Assembly (NCBI GenBank): GCA_900766325.1
Contig: CAAFVA010000071.1
Span: forward strand, 1 to 8,570
DNA: 8,570 nt
Reading direction: 5' to 3'
Source of the DNA: Bacilli bacterium
GTDB taxonomy: Bacteria > Bacillota_I > Bacilli_A > RF39 > UBA660
Below, piece after piece: positions 1-6,140 of this stretch (the stretch's first letter is position 1; every line of letters starts with the position of its first letter). The notes under the pieces were generated by a model. That model saw only the letters and a list, made by a program, of their open reading frames with translations, was not told the origin of the DNA and searched no databases. Position numbers and translations under genes: made by a program.

Positions 1-1
1 A

Positions 2-403
2 ATCATTATAAAAAACAAGTTTAATATTAACAATGTATCAGAGAAAATGCTACAACAATTAATATTAGAAGATTTAAAAGTTTTTTTAAATGAATTAGGT
101 GTTGGATTTACTTATGTTGGTAATGAGTACAAAATAAAAATCGGAGACAAGTATAATTATATAGACTTACTTTTGTTTAACTATATTTATAACTGCTTTA
201 TCGTAATAGAGTTAAAGGTAACTGAATTAAAAAAAGAACATATAGGTCAAATAGAAACCTACATGAACTACATTGATAAAAATATAAAAACTTTTAATCA
301 AAAAAGTACGATTGGCATCATACTTTGTAAAAAGGATAACAAATTCATTATGACGTATTGTTCTGATAAAAGAATATTGTCTAAAGAGTATTTATTAGTA
401 TAA
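2..403 (+). CDS. YhcG/DUF1016-type PDDEXK nuclease, C-terminal part (5' end outside window)
   Basis: The reading frame is open from base 2, so the Met at 47 is probably internal and the gene starts upstream of the window. What remains is the C-terminal nuclease domain of the YhcG/DUF1016 family, recognised by its order of elements: an 'FLNELG.GF.YVG' stretch, then 'YIDLLLFN' with the catalytic Asp, then 'VIELKV' with the E-x-K pair, then a 'GQIETYMNYID' helix and an 'IGIILCK' strand. Counting from the Met at 47 the candidate active-site residues are D40, E55 and K57, all present, so the domain looks intact. Members are predicted DNA nucleases, often found beside restriction-modification genes, defence genes or mobile elements; their exact role is poorly defined. 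The missing N-terminal part would normally carry a DNA-binding DUF1016 region. The gene ends one base from the stop of the convergent gene. The family call is firm; the biological role is inferred. Confidence 0.85.
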   Translation: MIIKNKFNINNVSEKMLQQLILEDLKVFLNELGVGFTYVGNEYKIKIGDKYNYIDLLLFNYIYNCFIVIELKVTELKKEHIGQIETYMNYIDKNIKTFNQKSTIGIILCKKDNKFIMTYCSDKRILSKEYLLV

Positions 404-419
404 ACTAGTTTATGCTTTT
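397..419. terminator. possible short bidirectional terminator between convergent genes
   Basis: A perfect 14-base palindrome, ATAAACTAGTTTAT (400-413), spans both stop codons of the convergent genes. In RNA the arms extend by a G-U and two further pairs (397-416). On the plus strand it runs into TTTT (416-419). The stem is AT-rich and the T-run short, so termination here would be weak. Confidence 0.35.
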
Positions 420-1022
420 GCCCTGAATTTCTTTTGTCTTCTTTTTTAAATCATCTTGAAACGTTATGTTATGAGTTTCACAAAAATCATCTAGTTTTTT
501 GTGTATGGCTAGTTTACTAATATCATATCCGTTATATTTAAGCGCATCAACAAAAATATTTACGTAATCAATCAAGTTTCTACTAGTTAATTCAAAATAT
601 CCGTTATTTTTTAAAGATTCTAATAATGCTTTTTGGTTTTCATTTAAGTAATCTTTTATGTTTATTGTTTTATCTTGTCCCATTGGGTAGCTATCGGTGT
701 TAAATTGTATACCGGTTGGGTCAACTACAAACCATTTATATCCCTTATCAGTTTTGAATTTTAGGAAGGTAGAAAAATGAGTTAGATAATATATATCAAT
801 ATCCGTATTGTTAAACGCTACACTTTTAAAATTCTTCTCATCAAAATTTGTTGTATAAAAGAAGCATATCCTTTGACTTACTTCTTGGCACTGCATTATA
901 TTAAAATCTAATCCAAATTTTTTATTAATATCTTCGTTTAACGATTTTAAATAATAATTAACCTCAGCAGTAGTTAACGTCTCACCCGTGCTTATTTTTT
1001 CGTTTATTTCGTGGATATTCAT
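405..1022 (-). CDS. unrecognised 205-residue protein with a transglutaminase/papain-like Cys-His-Asp pattern
   Basis: I do not recognise a named family. The protein has no signal peptide or membrane segment and should be cytoplasmic. Seen in the sequence: C45 in 'MQCQEVSQR', H82 in 'LTHFSTFLKF' and D101 in 'WFVVDPTGIQF'. The order Cys-His-Asp, the spacings (37 and 19 residues), the strand-like segments around His, and 'W-x-V-V-D-P-T' all resemble the catalytic core of the transglutaminase/papain-fold superfamily; arylamine N-acetyltransferases and YopT-like proteases share the same logic. A helical Lys-rich C-terminal region (about 120-205) follows. The start is supported by an AAGGA about nine bases upstream on the minus strand. 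The thioredoxin gene upstream on the same strand ends in its own terminator, so this gene probably has a separate promoter in 1023-1100, which I could not pin down. It could be a cargo enzyme, effector or protease of the element. The fold suggestion is inference from three motifs only. Confidence 0.7.
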   Translation of the reverse strand: MNIHEINEKISTGETLTTAEVNYYLKSLNEDINKKFGLDFNIMQCQEVSQRICFFYTTNFDEKNFKSVAFNNTDIDIYYLTHFSTFLKFKTDKGYKWFVVDPTGIQFNTDSYPMGQDKTINIKDYLNENQKALLESLKNNGYFELTSRNLIDYVNIFVDALKYNGYDISKLAIHKKLDDFCETHNITFQDDLKKKTKEIQGKSIN

Positions 1023-1100
1023 TCTTTTATTTCCTTCATATTTGATATTATCATTTTAAACTATCTTTTATTAAATATTTTAATTGTTGTGTAAACTAAA

Positions 1101-1134
1101 AAGTAAAATAAAAAGCAGAAACAACCTTGTTTCT
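1101..1134 (-). terminator. Rho-independent terminator after the thioredoxin lipoprotein gene
   Basis: Read on the minus strand, AGAAACA (1134-1128) and TGTTTCT (1123-1117) form a 7-bp stem with a 4-base loop, followed by GC and a T-rich tail TTTTTATTTT (1114-1105). The stem overlaps the TAG stop codon of the gene. It separates this gene from the downstream minus-strand gene at 405-1022. Confidence 0.75.
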
Positions 1135-1549
1135 ACTCAATATATCCATTACTTTTAAAACGTTCTATCGTAGTTTCTCTAGATACTTCACCCGTTATTC
1201 TGTTTAACGTTGATTCTTCTTCTCCATCCGTTATGAACGCAACGGTTGGCGTGCCCGATATATTTACGTATGTTCTAAACTCAGCAAACTTACTATTATC
1301 TAGTTTGCTATTATCAATTTGGTAGATTGTTATATCATAGTCTTCTAGTACTTGTTCTAATACTGGCCTATAACTTATACAGTGACTGCATCCTTCATTT
1401 CCAACGTACAATACAAAGCTTTCTTTATTTGCCATCTTTTCCTTAAATTCATCTAATGAAATTTCTACAATACGTTCTTCTTTAGAACAACCACAAAACA
1501 TAATTGTAACTACAAATAATAGTACAATAGCTTTTAAAATCTTCTTCAT
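1133..1549 (-). CDS. thioredoxin-fold lipoprotein (CSHC), extracytoplasmic thiol-disulfide protein
   Basis: A 138-residue secreted lipoprotein. Residues 1-21 are a lipoprotein signal: Lys-rich start, hydrophobic core, and a lipobox ending 'MFCGC' with C21 as the lipidated Cys (Phe at -3 is unusual but acceptable). The mature part is a short thioredoxin domain: strand 'FVLYVG', active site C54-S-H-C57 in 'EGCSHC', helix with 'PVLEQVLEDY', strand 'ITIYQID', and the cis-Pro loop 'SGTPTVAF' with P101. It is close to minimal thioredoxin length and resembles thioredoxin-like proteins described near bacteriocin and mobile-element genes. It would act on the outer face of the membrane, reducing or forming disulfides in secreted partners. 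The start has an AGGTGAT ribosome site six bases upstream on the minus strand. It is transcribed divergently from the pilin-like gene at 1699; several secreted products of this locus contain paired Cys, making them plausible clients (inference). Thioredoxin fold and lipoprotein nature are well supported; direction of redox activity is not. Confidence 0.9.
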   Translation of the reverse strand: MKKILKAIVLLFVVTIMFCGCSKEERIVEISLDEFKEKMANKESFVLYVGNEGCSHCISYRPVLEQVLEDYDITIYQIDNSKLDNSKFAEFRTYVNISGTPTVAFITDGEEESTLNRITGEVSRETTIERFKSNGYIE

Positions 1550-1567
1550 TATTTATCACCTAGAATA

Positions 1568-1626
1568 ATTTTATCACTAATTATCTAAATATACAAATAA
1601 ATATTTGAATACTTAACACAATTATA
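1568..1626 (-). promoter_or_regulatory. candidate promoter(s) for the thioredoxin lipoprotein gene
   Basis: Two candidates on the minus strand. A perfect TATAAT lies at 1626-1621, but without a good -35 box; it would give a leader of about 65 bases. A second has TTGTAT (1596-1591), a 17-base spacer and an extended -10, TGATAAAAT (1576-1568), but its start would fall almost on the ribosome site, making it less likely. The first sits back to back with the -35 box of the divergent promoter at 1636-1664. Confidence 0.35.
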
Positions 1627-1635
1627 TTTTATTAA

Positions 1636-1664
1636 TTGACAAAGTAATAAAAATAGTTTAATAT
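1636..1664 (+). promoter_or_regulatory. sigma-A-type promoter for the pilin-like gene
   Basis: A consensus -35 box TTGACA (1636-1641) is followed after 17 bases by TAATAT (1659-1664); TTTAAT at 1657-1662 is an alternative -10 box with a 15-base spacer. A strong ribosome site, AGGAGG (1685-1690), stands eight bases before the ATG at 1699. With the terminator at 2036-2078 this makes the pilin-like gene its own strong transcription unit, as expected for an abundant structural protein. Confidence 0.7.
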
Positions 1665-1698
1665 TGGAATATAAGCAATAAATGAGGAGGAAAGAAAA

Positions 1699-2025
1699 AT
1701 GGTACAATGTACTGGTGATTTAGCAAAGGTAATTGCGATAGTTGGTTTTGTTCTTAATTTAATTCAATGGGTTGTTCCAATTATATTAATTGTTCTAGGT
1801 ACTGTTGATTTGGTTAAAGCCGTTATCGCTGGGAAAGAAGAAGAAATAAAAAATAATCAAAAGACTTTAGTAAAAAGGATTATTGCAGCAATTATAATAT
1901 TTTTAATACCACTTATTGTCAGTGTTATAACAGGTTTGTTAGGAACTGATGAATGGAAAGAGTGTTGGAATGCTCATCATAATGATGGTATTGGTGGCTT
2001 GCTAGACTCTACAAATGATCAATAG
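1699..2025 (+). CDS. small two-TM pilin-like conjugation protein (VirB2/TrbC-like candidate)
   Basis: A 108-residue protein dominated by two membrane segments (about 11-38 and 59-82) joined by a short charged loop 'AGKEEEIKNNQK' and ending in a polar tail. The positive loop predicts both termini outside and the loop inside, which is the topology of VirB2/TrbC pilins. C4 lies before the first segment and C89 after the second, so both would be on the outer face and could pair. No separate cleavable signal peptide is evident. Residues 26-82 align without gaps to residues 279-335 of the secreted protein encoded at 2180-3202 (shared P, 'D..KA', 'VKR', 'P.L', 'G..G'). Similar short pilin-like proteins occur in Gram-positive and Mollicutes conjugative elements (Maff2 and Mbov_0395 families); I infer membership in this general group, not in a named family. 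Own promoter and terminator suggest high expression. It could instead be an accessory membrane protein of the channel. Confidence 0.75.
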   Translation: MVQCTGDLAKVIAIVGFVLNLIQWVVPIILIVLGTVDLVKAVIAGKEEEIKNNQKTLVKRIIAAIIIFLIPLIVSVITGLLGTDEWKECWNAHHNDGIGGLLDSTNDQ

Positions 2026-2035
2026 ATTTAATTTT

Positions 2036-2078
2036 AAAGAAGATAGATTATGATTAATAATATCTTCTTTTTTATTTT
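2036..2078 (+). terminator. Rho-independent terminator after the pilin-like gene
   Basis: AAAGAAGATA (2036-2045) pairs perfectly with TATCTTCTTT (2061-2070) around a 15-base loop, followed by TTTATTTT (2071-2078). It lies 11 bases after the stop codon and uncouples the pilin-like gene from the operon that follows. Confidence 0.85.
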
Positions 2079-2127
2079 AAAAATCATTTGATTTTTTCAT
2101 TTAATTTAATGAAAAAAGTTTTTTTTT
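2079..2127 (+). terminator. second hairpin with nine-T run, tandem terminator or attenuator-like element
   Basis: TTTTTTCATT (2092-2101) pairs perfectly with AATGAAAAAA (2108-2117) around a six-base loop; a G and nine T follow (2119-2127). An alternative small hairpin, AAAAATC (2079-2085) with GATTTTT (2090-2096), competes for part of the left arm. The stem is almost pure A/T, so strength is uncertain. The simplest reading is a back-up terminator that keeps the strong upstream promoter from driving the secretion operon; the T-run may also act as an UP-like tract for the next promoter. Confidence 0.55.
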
Positions 2128-2137
2128 ACGTGATTTA

Positions 2138-2176
2138 TGGTAAAATGTATTTATAGTAGTAGGTAAGCGAGGTATT
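2138..2176 (+). promoter_or_regulatory. extended -10 promoter and ribosome site of the type IV secretion operon
   Basis: TGGTAAAAT (2138-2146) is an extended -10 element (TG, one base, TAAAAT). No good -35 box is visible; the region about 17 bases upstream is the T-run of the preceding hairpin. Transcription would start near 2153, giving a short leader. A GAGG ribosome site (2169-2172) precedes the ATG at 2180 by seven bases. No other promoter is evident up to 8456. Confidence 0.55.
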
Positions 2177-2179
2177 TGT

Positions 2180-3202
2180 ATGAATAAAAAATATAAAATA
2201 TTATTTGGAGTGGTATTGTTTATTATTACTTTTTTAATTAACATGAACATTACTTTAGCAGCTGATTTTAAGTATGGCGCCACACTCGAGAATATGGAGG
2301 GGGCTAATGGTAAATATGTTTATACATGTGGAGATATCAAGGTGAATTTCACTGTTTTGGATGTTAGCACAAATAACACCAGTAAAGAAGATTCTACAAG
2401 CGATGGCGCTGAAACTTCCGGACGTCTTTTAGATGAAAGCGAATCGGATGAATTAAAAAATGATACTATAGAATTTAATAAAGGGTCTAGTCCTGTGACT
2501 ACCTATATAGCTCAAGCTGGCACTAAGCAGACAAATCAATCAATTGCATTTCAGATAGAGGATAATAGTTCTTGCGCAGTAGGAAAAATTGATTTGAAAA
2601 ACGTAGGTGGTGGCATTTATGGGAAAGTGGATCAAGCAAACGCGAAAATTAAATTTAGATTGCAAATAGAAAATCCAAGTATGAAAGCTGGTAATGTGCT
2701 TATTCGTTTTAATACGGTGTACTCTAGAGGTAAAGAAGGAGCTAGTAGTGGTTCATATGGAGCAACATTATCATTCGATATAGCTCAAAAAGTTCAAGAC
2801 GCCATAGATGATGGTTCTAATTTAGAAGATACTTACAACGAAAGTTCAACAAATGTCGGAAATCATATTGATGAAGATGATGCAACTGAAGTTTATTATG
2901 TGCCCGAAGCAACATCTCTTAATAATAACTTTGCTAGTGACAGTCAAAAATTAACTTGTGATAATTCTTTAGAAGATTTTATAAATGAAATATGGAAGTA
3001 TTTTGTAATTTTTGGACCGATATTATTGATTATTATGTCTGTTTTAGATTTTTTTAAAGCTTTATTTAGTTCTGATCAAGATATGATTAGTAAAGCTGCT
3101 AGTAATACTGTAAAAAGAACGTTAGCTACTATTATCCTACTTATGTTACCACTATTATTAAGAACGGTATTAGGTTTCTTTGGGTTAGAATTATGTTTAT
3201 AA
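2180..3202 (+). CDS. secreted protein with C-terminal two-TM pilin-like module, first gene of the secretion operon
   Basis: A 340-residue protein. Residues 1-28 are a classical signal peptide (Lys-rich start, long hydrophobic core, cleavage near 'TLAA|DF'). Residues about 29-258 form a polar extracellular region rich in Asp, Glu, Ser, Asn and Gly, with C50 and C132; I recognise no known domain in it. A spacer ends at 'LTCDNS' (C260). Residues 270-336 form two membrane segments around 'FSSDQDMISKAASNTVKR', and the protein ends '..LELCL' with C339. Residues 279-335 match the core of the 108-residue pilin-like protein encoded just upstream without gaps, 18 of 57 identical by eye, including 'D..KA', 'VKR' and a central Pro. 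There is no LPXTG sorting signal, so the two-TM module is the anchor or assembly unit. Likely role (inference): a cell-envelope component or minor, tip-like subunit of the conjugation apparatus with an exposed head. It has its own promoter and lies 12 bases before the VirB6-like gene, whose ribosome site overlaps its stop codon. Confidence 0.8.
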   Translation: MNKKYKILFGVVLFIITFLINMNITLAADFKYGATLENMEGANGKYVYTCGDIKVNFTVLDVSTNNTSKEDSTSDGAETSGRLLDESESDELKNDTIEFNKGSSPVTTYIAQAGTKQTNQSIAFQIEDNSSCAVGKIDLKNVGGGIYGKVDQANAKIKFRLQIENPSMKAGNVLIRFNTVYSRGKEGASSGSYGATLSFDIAQKVQDAIDDGSNLEDTYNESSTNVGNHIDEDDATEVYYVPEATSLNNNFASDSQKLTCDNSLEDFINEIWKYFVIFGPILLIIMSVLDFFKALFSSDQDMISKAASNTVKRTLATIILLMLPLLLRTVLGFFGLELCL

Positions 3203-3214
3203 GGAGGTGCTGCA

Positions 3215-5809
3215 GTGTATATTTTACTTGATATTTTTGCATCTATATACGGAGTTATCAGATGGATATTTCTATGGATAGATTCCATTGGATTAACTTT
3301 TATTGATAATGGTTATAATCTTATGATTGACGCTGTATCCGCTTTTAATGGAGATGCGGTTGGGGATCTAGCAAATTCTATTGCGAGAAATTGTTATATT
3401 ATAATCGGGATATTTGCGCTTTTCAGAATTGCTATTTTTCTTGTTAATTCAATTATAAACCCAGATAAATTTAACGAAAAAGGATCTGGTGTCGGAAATA
3501 TGTTTGGAAGGATTTTTATTACTATAATCCTTCTTATCGTAGTACCTTTATTATTTGAAAAATCAAGAGAGTTACAAGGAATGATTGTTGATAATAATTA
3601 TATTTCAAAACTTATTATTGGAACTGATCTTGGTGCTTCAAATAATACTAATCCAGGTGTATACGTTAAAGATGTAGCGGTAAGAGCACTTATAAAACCT
3701 GACCCTGATATTTTTAAAGATGCAAATAATGATGGTAACGGCGATGAGAATGGTAATGGTCAGTATGATGACGATGAGTTTATAGATGATTGTAATGATG
3801 AGTGTAAGGCCGCTGCAAGAGCGTGGCTTAATGATGCTGGTATAGGTACTCTGCAGACTTATATTCGTACATATGCTGAAGTTGGTGATGAGAATATTTA
3901 TGTTTATAGTTACATTCCATTTGTAACATTATTAGTTGGTGGTTTTATAACATATATATTGTTTAGCTTTGCAATAGATATTGCAGTTCGTTCGGTAGAA
4001 CTTATTGTTTTGCAAATTTTATCACCATTATTTATTGTAACGTTCATTGATCCAAAATCTTCATCTAGTGGTCCTTTTAAAAAATGGGTGAGTACATGTG
4101 GTAAAACATTTGTTAGTTTATTTATTAAAATAGGTATTGTTTGTTTGATGTTGTTATTTATTTCTAAACTTGATAGTTTGTTTGATATAGCAAATAATCC
4201 AGATAGTAGTGGCTTATTAAAACTATTAATGTTAATAGCAATATTAATATTTGCTAAAAAATCACCAAAATGGATAGGAGACATGATTGGTGTTGAAGGA
4301 GGTTTGGGTGAGCTAGGTATTGGTAAGAAGCTTGGTGGAATGGCTTTGTTCGGAGGTCTTGCAAGCAAGGGGATAGAAAGTCTTAAAAATACAGGAAAGG
4401 GTATTGGAAGAGGTGTTGTTGGAGCGACAGGCACACTTGCTAATAACAAACTTAGAAATTTAAGACATAATAGAGAACTTAAAAAAGATGCTGGTCTTAC
4501 TATAAATGGTAGAAAAAAATATAAAAATGATTATATTGAAAAACACGGAGGAAGTGCCGAAGGCTTTAGAAGTGCTTGGAAAGATAAGAAAAAGACTTTA
4601 CGTGATGATTATGGCTTGACTTCAGAGGAAAAAAGAAAACGTTCTCTTGCAAGTAACATAGGCGGAATGGCTACAGGCTTTAAAGCGGGATTTAAAGCAG
4701 ATAAGTTAACTGGAGCAATAAAGGGCGGTATAGAAGCTAGTAATCAATTTAGTGATAATCAAGGTTTAAGAGGAAAACCTATTACTCAGAAAATAAAAGA
4801 TTCGGTAATGAGCCCATATGAGAGTATGCTTAGTGATGTATATGGTACCGAACAACAAAGATTCGAAGCTAGAAAAAGAATAATGGACGCAAATACTAGA
4901 GAAGAAAACACTACCGAAAAAGGTTTAAAATTAATGGGTGGTAGAGATAATGAAAAATTTGTTGCAAGTATGGGAGATTTTGTTAAAGCAACAAAAGGAG
5001 GAACCGCACGCAACTTTGATGATGCAATTGCTATGGTTAGAGCGTATGCTAATGGAGAGGATGCTTATTATAATAAAAATGGACAGTTAGAAATCAAACA
5101 GGAAGATGGAAAAATTATTAGCGGTACGGCTCTTGATAAATATACTCATGAGGCTAAAGATTCGTTTACTGCATTGGGTACTGCACGTATGGAGGAAATG
5201 TATAATAAGAGTATGCAAACAATCGCATCAGAGTATGAAAGTAATGATCAATATATTACAAGAGCAAATCAAAATATAATGAGTATTGCTCAAAACATGA
5301 AGTCTTTTATAGCTACTAAGCCTGGTGTAGTTTCAGACCCTAATACAGGTGCTTTATATGCAGAATATACAGATAAAGATTCTAATAACAATGAGGTTGT
5401 TCGCCGTATTCCTCTAGATTTGTCAGATGTTGATGGAACAGTTGCTAGGTTACAATCTGTAGAAGATACAACTAAAGATTTTGGTATTCAAGGAAAAATA
5501 AAATCATATATTGAAGCTTTAACGGATAATAATATGACTAATTATAGAACTGCTATGGCTCAATCACAAAATGAGTTACAAATTGCACTTCAAAGAAAAG
5601 GGCAAATACAAGCTGTTTATGATAATATTGGTAAAGAGTTTGAAAGGGATGCTGATGGAAATCCTATGAGAGATGCAAGTGGTAAAATTATATATAAGGA
5701 CACCGGTATAAGTACACATCAACAAAAAGTTGATTACTTGAATAATCAGGCTAGAAAAACTGAAAAGACTATAAAAGAATTTGAAATAAAAAAGGATGAT
5801 AAAAAATAG
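3215..5809 (+). CDS. VirB6/TrbL-like polytopic channel protein with long C-terminal tail
   Basis: The start is GTG, fixed by AAGGAGG (3201-3207) seven bases upstream. The 864-residue product has about seven hydrophobic segments in its first 350 residues: roughly 4-22, 58-80, 97-116, 233-257, 260-278, 297-318 and 333-348. The block 'LQILSPLFIVTFIDP' followed by 'FKKWVSTCGKTF' is typical of VirB6/TrbL proteins, which build the inner channel of type IV secretion systems. Residues 117-232 form a large, acidic, probably extracellular loop with an EF-hand-like stretch (169-188: D-x-N-x-D-G then D-x-N-x-N-G...D..E) and a C193-x3-C197 pair. From 'FAKKSPKWIGDMIG' (346-359) on, about 500 residues are soluble: first Gly-rich (360-410), then Lys/Arg-rich, then helical and Gln/Lys-rich with likely coiled-coil stretches near the end. 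The positive charge suggests a cytoplasmic tail. Such tails vary greatly between elements and their function is unknown. Position directly before PrgI- and VirB4-like genes supports the call. No peptidoglycan hydrolase domain is visible. Confidence 0.85.
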   Translation: MYILLDIFASIYGVIRWIFLWIDSIGLTFIDNGYNLMIDAVSAFNGDAVGDLANSIARNCYIIIGIFALFRIAIFLVNSIINPDKFNEKGSGVGNMFGRIFITIILLIVVPLLFEKSRELQGMIVDNNYISKLIIGTDLGASNNTNPGVYVKDVAVRALIKPDPDIFKDANNDGNGDENGNGQYDDDEFIDDCNDECKAAARAWLNDAGIGTLQTYIRTYAEVGDENIYVYSYIPFVTLLVGGFITYILFSFAIDIAVRSVELIVLQILSPLFIVTFIDPKSSSSGPFKKWVSTCGKTFVSLFIKIGIVCLMLLFISKLDSLFDIANNPDSSGLLKLLMLIAILIFAKKSPKWIGDMIGVEGGLGELGIGKKLGGMALFGGLASKGIESLKNTGKGIGRGVVGATGTLANNKLRNLRHNRELKKDAGLTINGRKKYKNDYIEKHGGSAEGFRSAWKDKKKTLRDDYGLTSEEKRKRSLASNIGGMATGFKAGFKADKLTGAIKGGIEASNQFSDNQGLRGKPITQKIKDSVMSPYESMLSDVYGTEQQRFEARKRIMDANTREENTTEKGLKLMGGRDNEKFVASMGDFVKATKGGTARNFDDAIAMVRAYANGEDAYYNKNGQLEIKQEDGKIISGTALDKYTHEAKDSFTALGTARMEEMYNKSMQTIASEYESNDQYITRANQNIMSIAQNMKSFIATKPGVVSDPNTGALYAEYTDKDSNNNEVVRRIPLDLSDVDGTVARLQSVEDTTKDFGIQGKIKSYIEALTDNNMTNYRTAMAQSQNELQIALQRKGQIQAVYDNIGKEFERDADGNPMRDASGKIIYKDTGISTHQQKVDYLNNQARKTEKTIKEFEIKKDDKK

Positions 5810-5825
5810 AAAGGGGAAATAGGAG

Positions 5826-6140
5826 ATGAATCAATATTTAATTGCAGCTAATACCAAGAGAGGTCAATTGATTTTTAACGTATTTAGACCAATTGACCTT
5901 GGTATAATTAGTACTGGTACCGCCATTACGTTTATATTATTTTTGATATTTCAGCCAGATAATTTATATGTTGGTGTTGCTGTGTTACTTCCATTTTTGA
6001 TTTGTGCCTTCTTGGTATTACCAATTCCTAATTATCATAACGTTTTATGTATTTTGCAAAACGTATGGAGGTTTTATTTCAAGGATGAAAACGAATTAGT
6101 ATGGAAAGGATGGTGTGCTAAGGATGAGTACAAAGACTAG
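5826..6140 (+). CDS. PrgI/VirB3-like conjugation membrane protein
   Basis: A 104-residue protein with a short polar N-terminus, two adjacent membrane segments (about 26-42 and 48-66) and a C-terminal region 'LPIPNYHNVLCILQNVWRF' ending near 'ENELVWKG'. Length, the two-TM hairpin and the final 'R...Y..K.....VWKG' pattern are those of the PrgI family, the Gram-positive counterpart of VirB3, which works with VirB4 at the base of the secretion channel. The start has AAGGGG (5811-5816) nine bases upstream; the nearer AGGAG touches the ATG and cannot serve. It follows the VirB6-like gene by 16 bases and overlaps the next gene, as is usual in this operon type. An inverted repeat lies within its first 80 bases. 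Confidence 0.85.
   Translation: MNQYLIAANTKRGQLIFNVFRPIDLGIISTGTAITFILFLIFQPDNLYVGVAVLLPFLICAFLVLPIPNYHNVLCILQNVWRFYFKDENELVWKGWCAKDEYKD
5852..5904 (+). repeat. inverted repeat (mRNA hairpin) inside the 5' end of the PrgI-like gene
   Basis: TACCAA (5852-5857) and GGTCAATTG (5862-5870) pair perfectly with TTGGTA (5899-5904) and CAATTGACC (5890-5898), 15 base pairs in all. The left arm has a four-base bulge and the loop is 19 bases. It begins 26 bases after the ATG. It may affect translation or mRNA stability, or be a chance result of coding constraints. Confidence 0.5.

Noticed and set aside
1594..1607. CAAAT...ATTTG inverted repeat as an operator in the divergent promoter region
   Set aside because: Five-base arms made almost only of A and T are expected by chance in this composition, and there is no second copy.
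3910..4449. A 179-codon minus-strand open frame opposite the VirB6-like gene
   Set aside because: It lies wholly within the well-supported plus-strand gene, its Pro/Ile/Asn-rich product is what the complement of a membrane protein gives, and it matches no family. The same applies to minus-strand frames at 2101-2283, 3076-3288, 4786-5013, 6533-6751 and 7076-7387.
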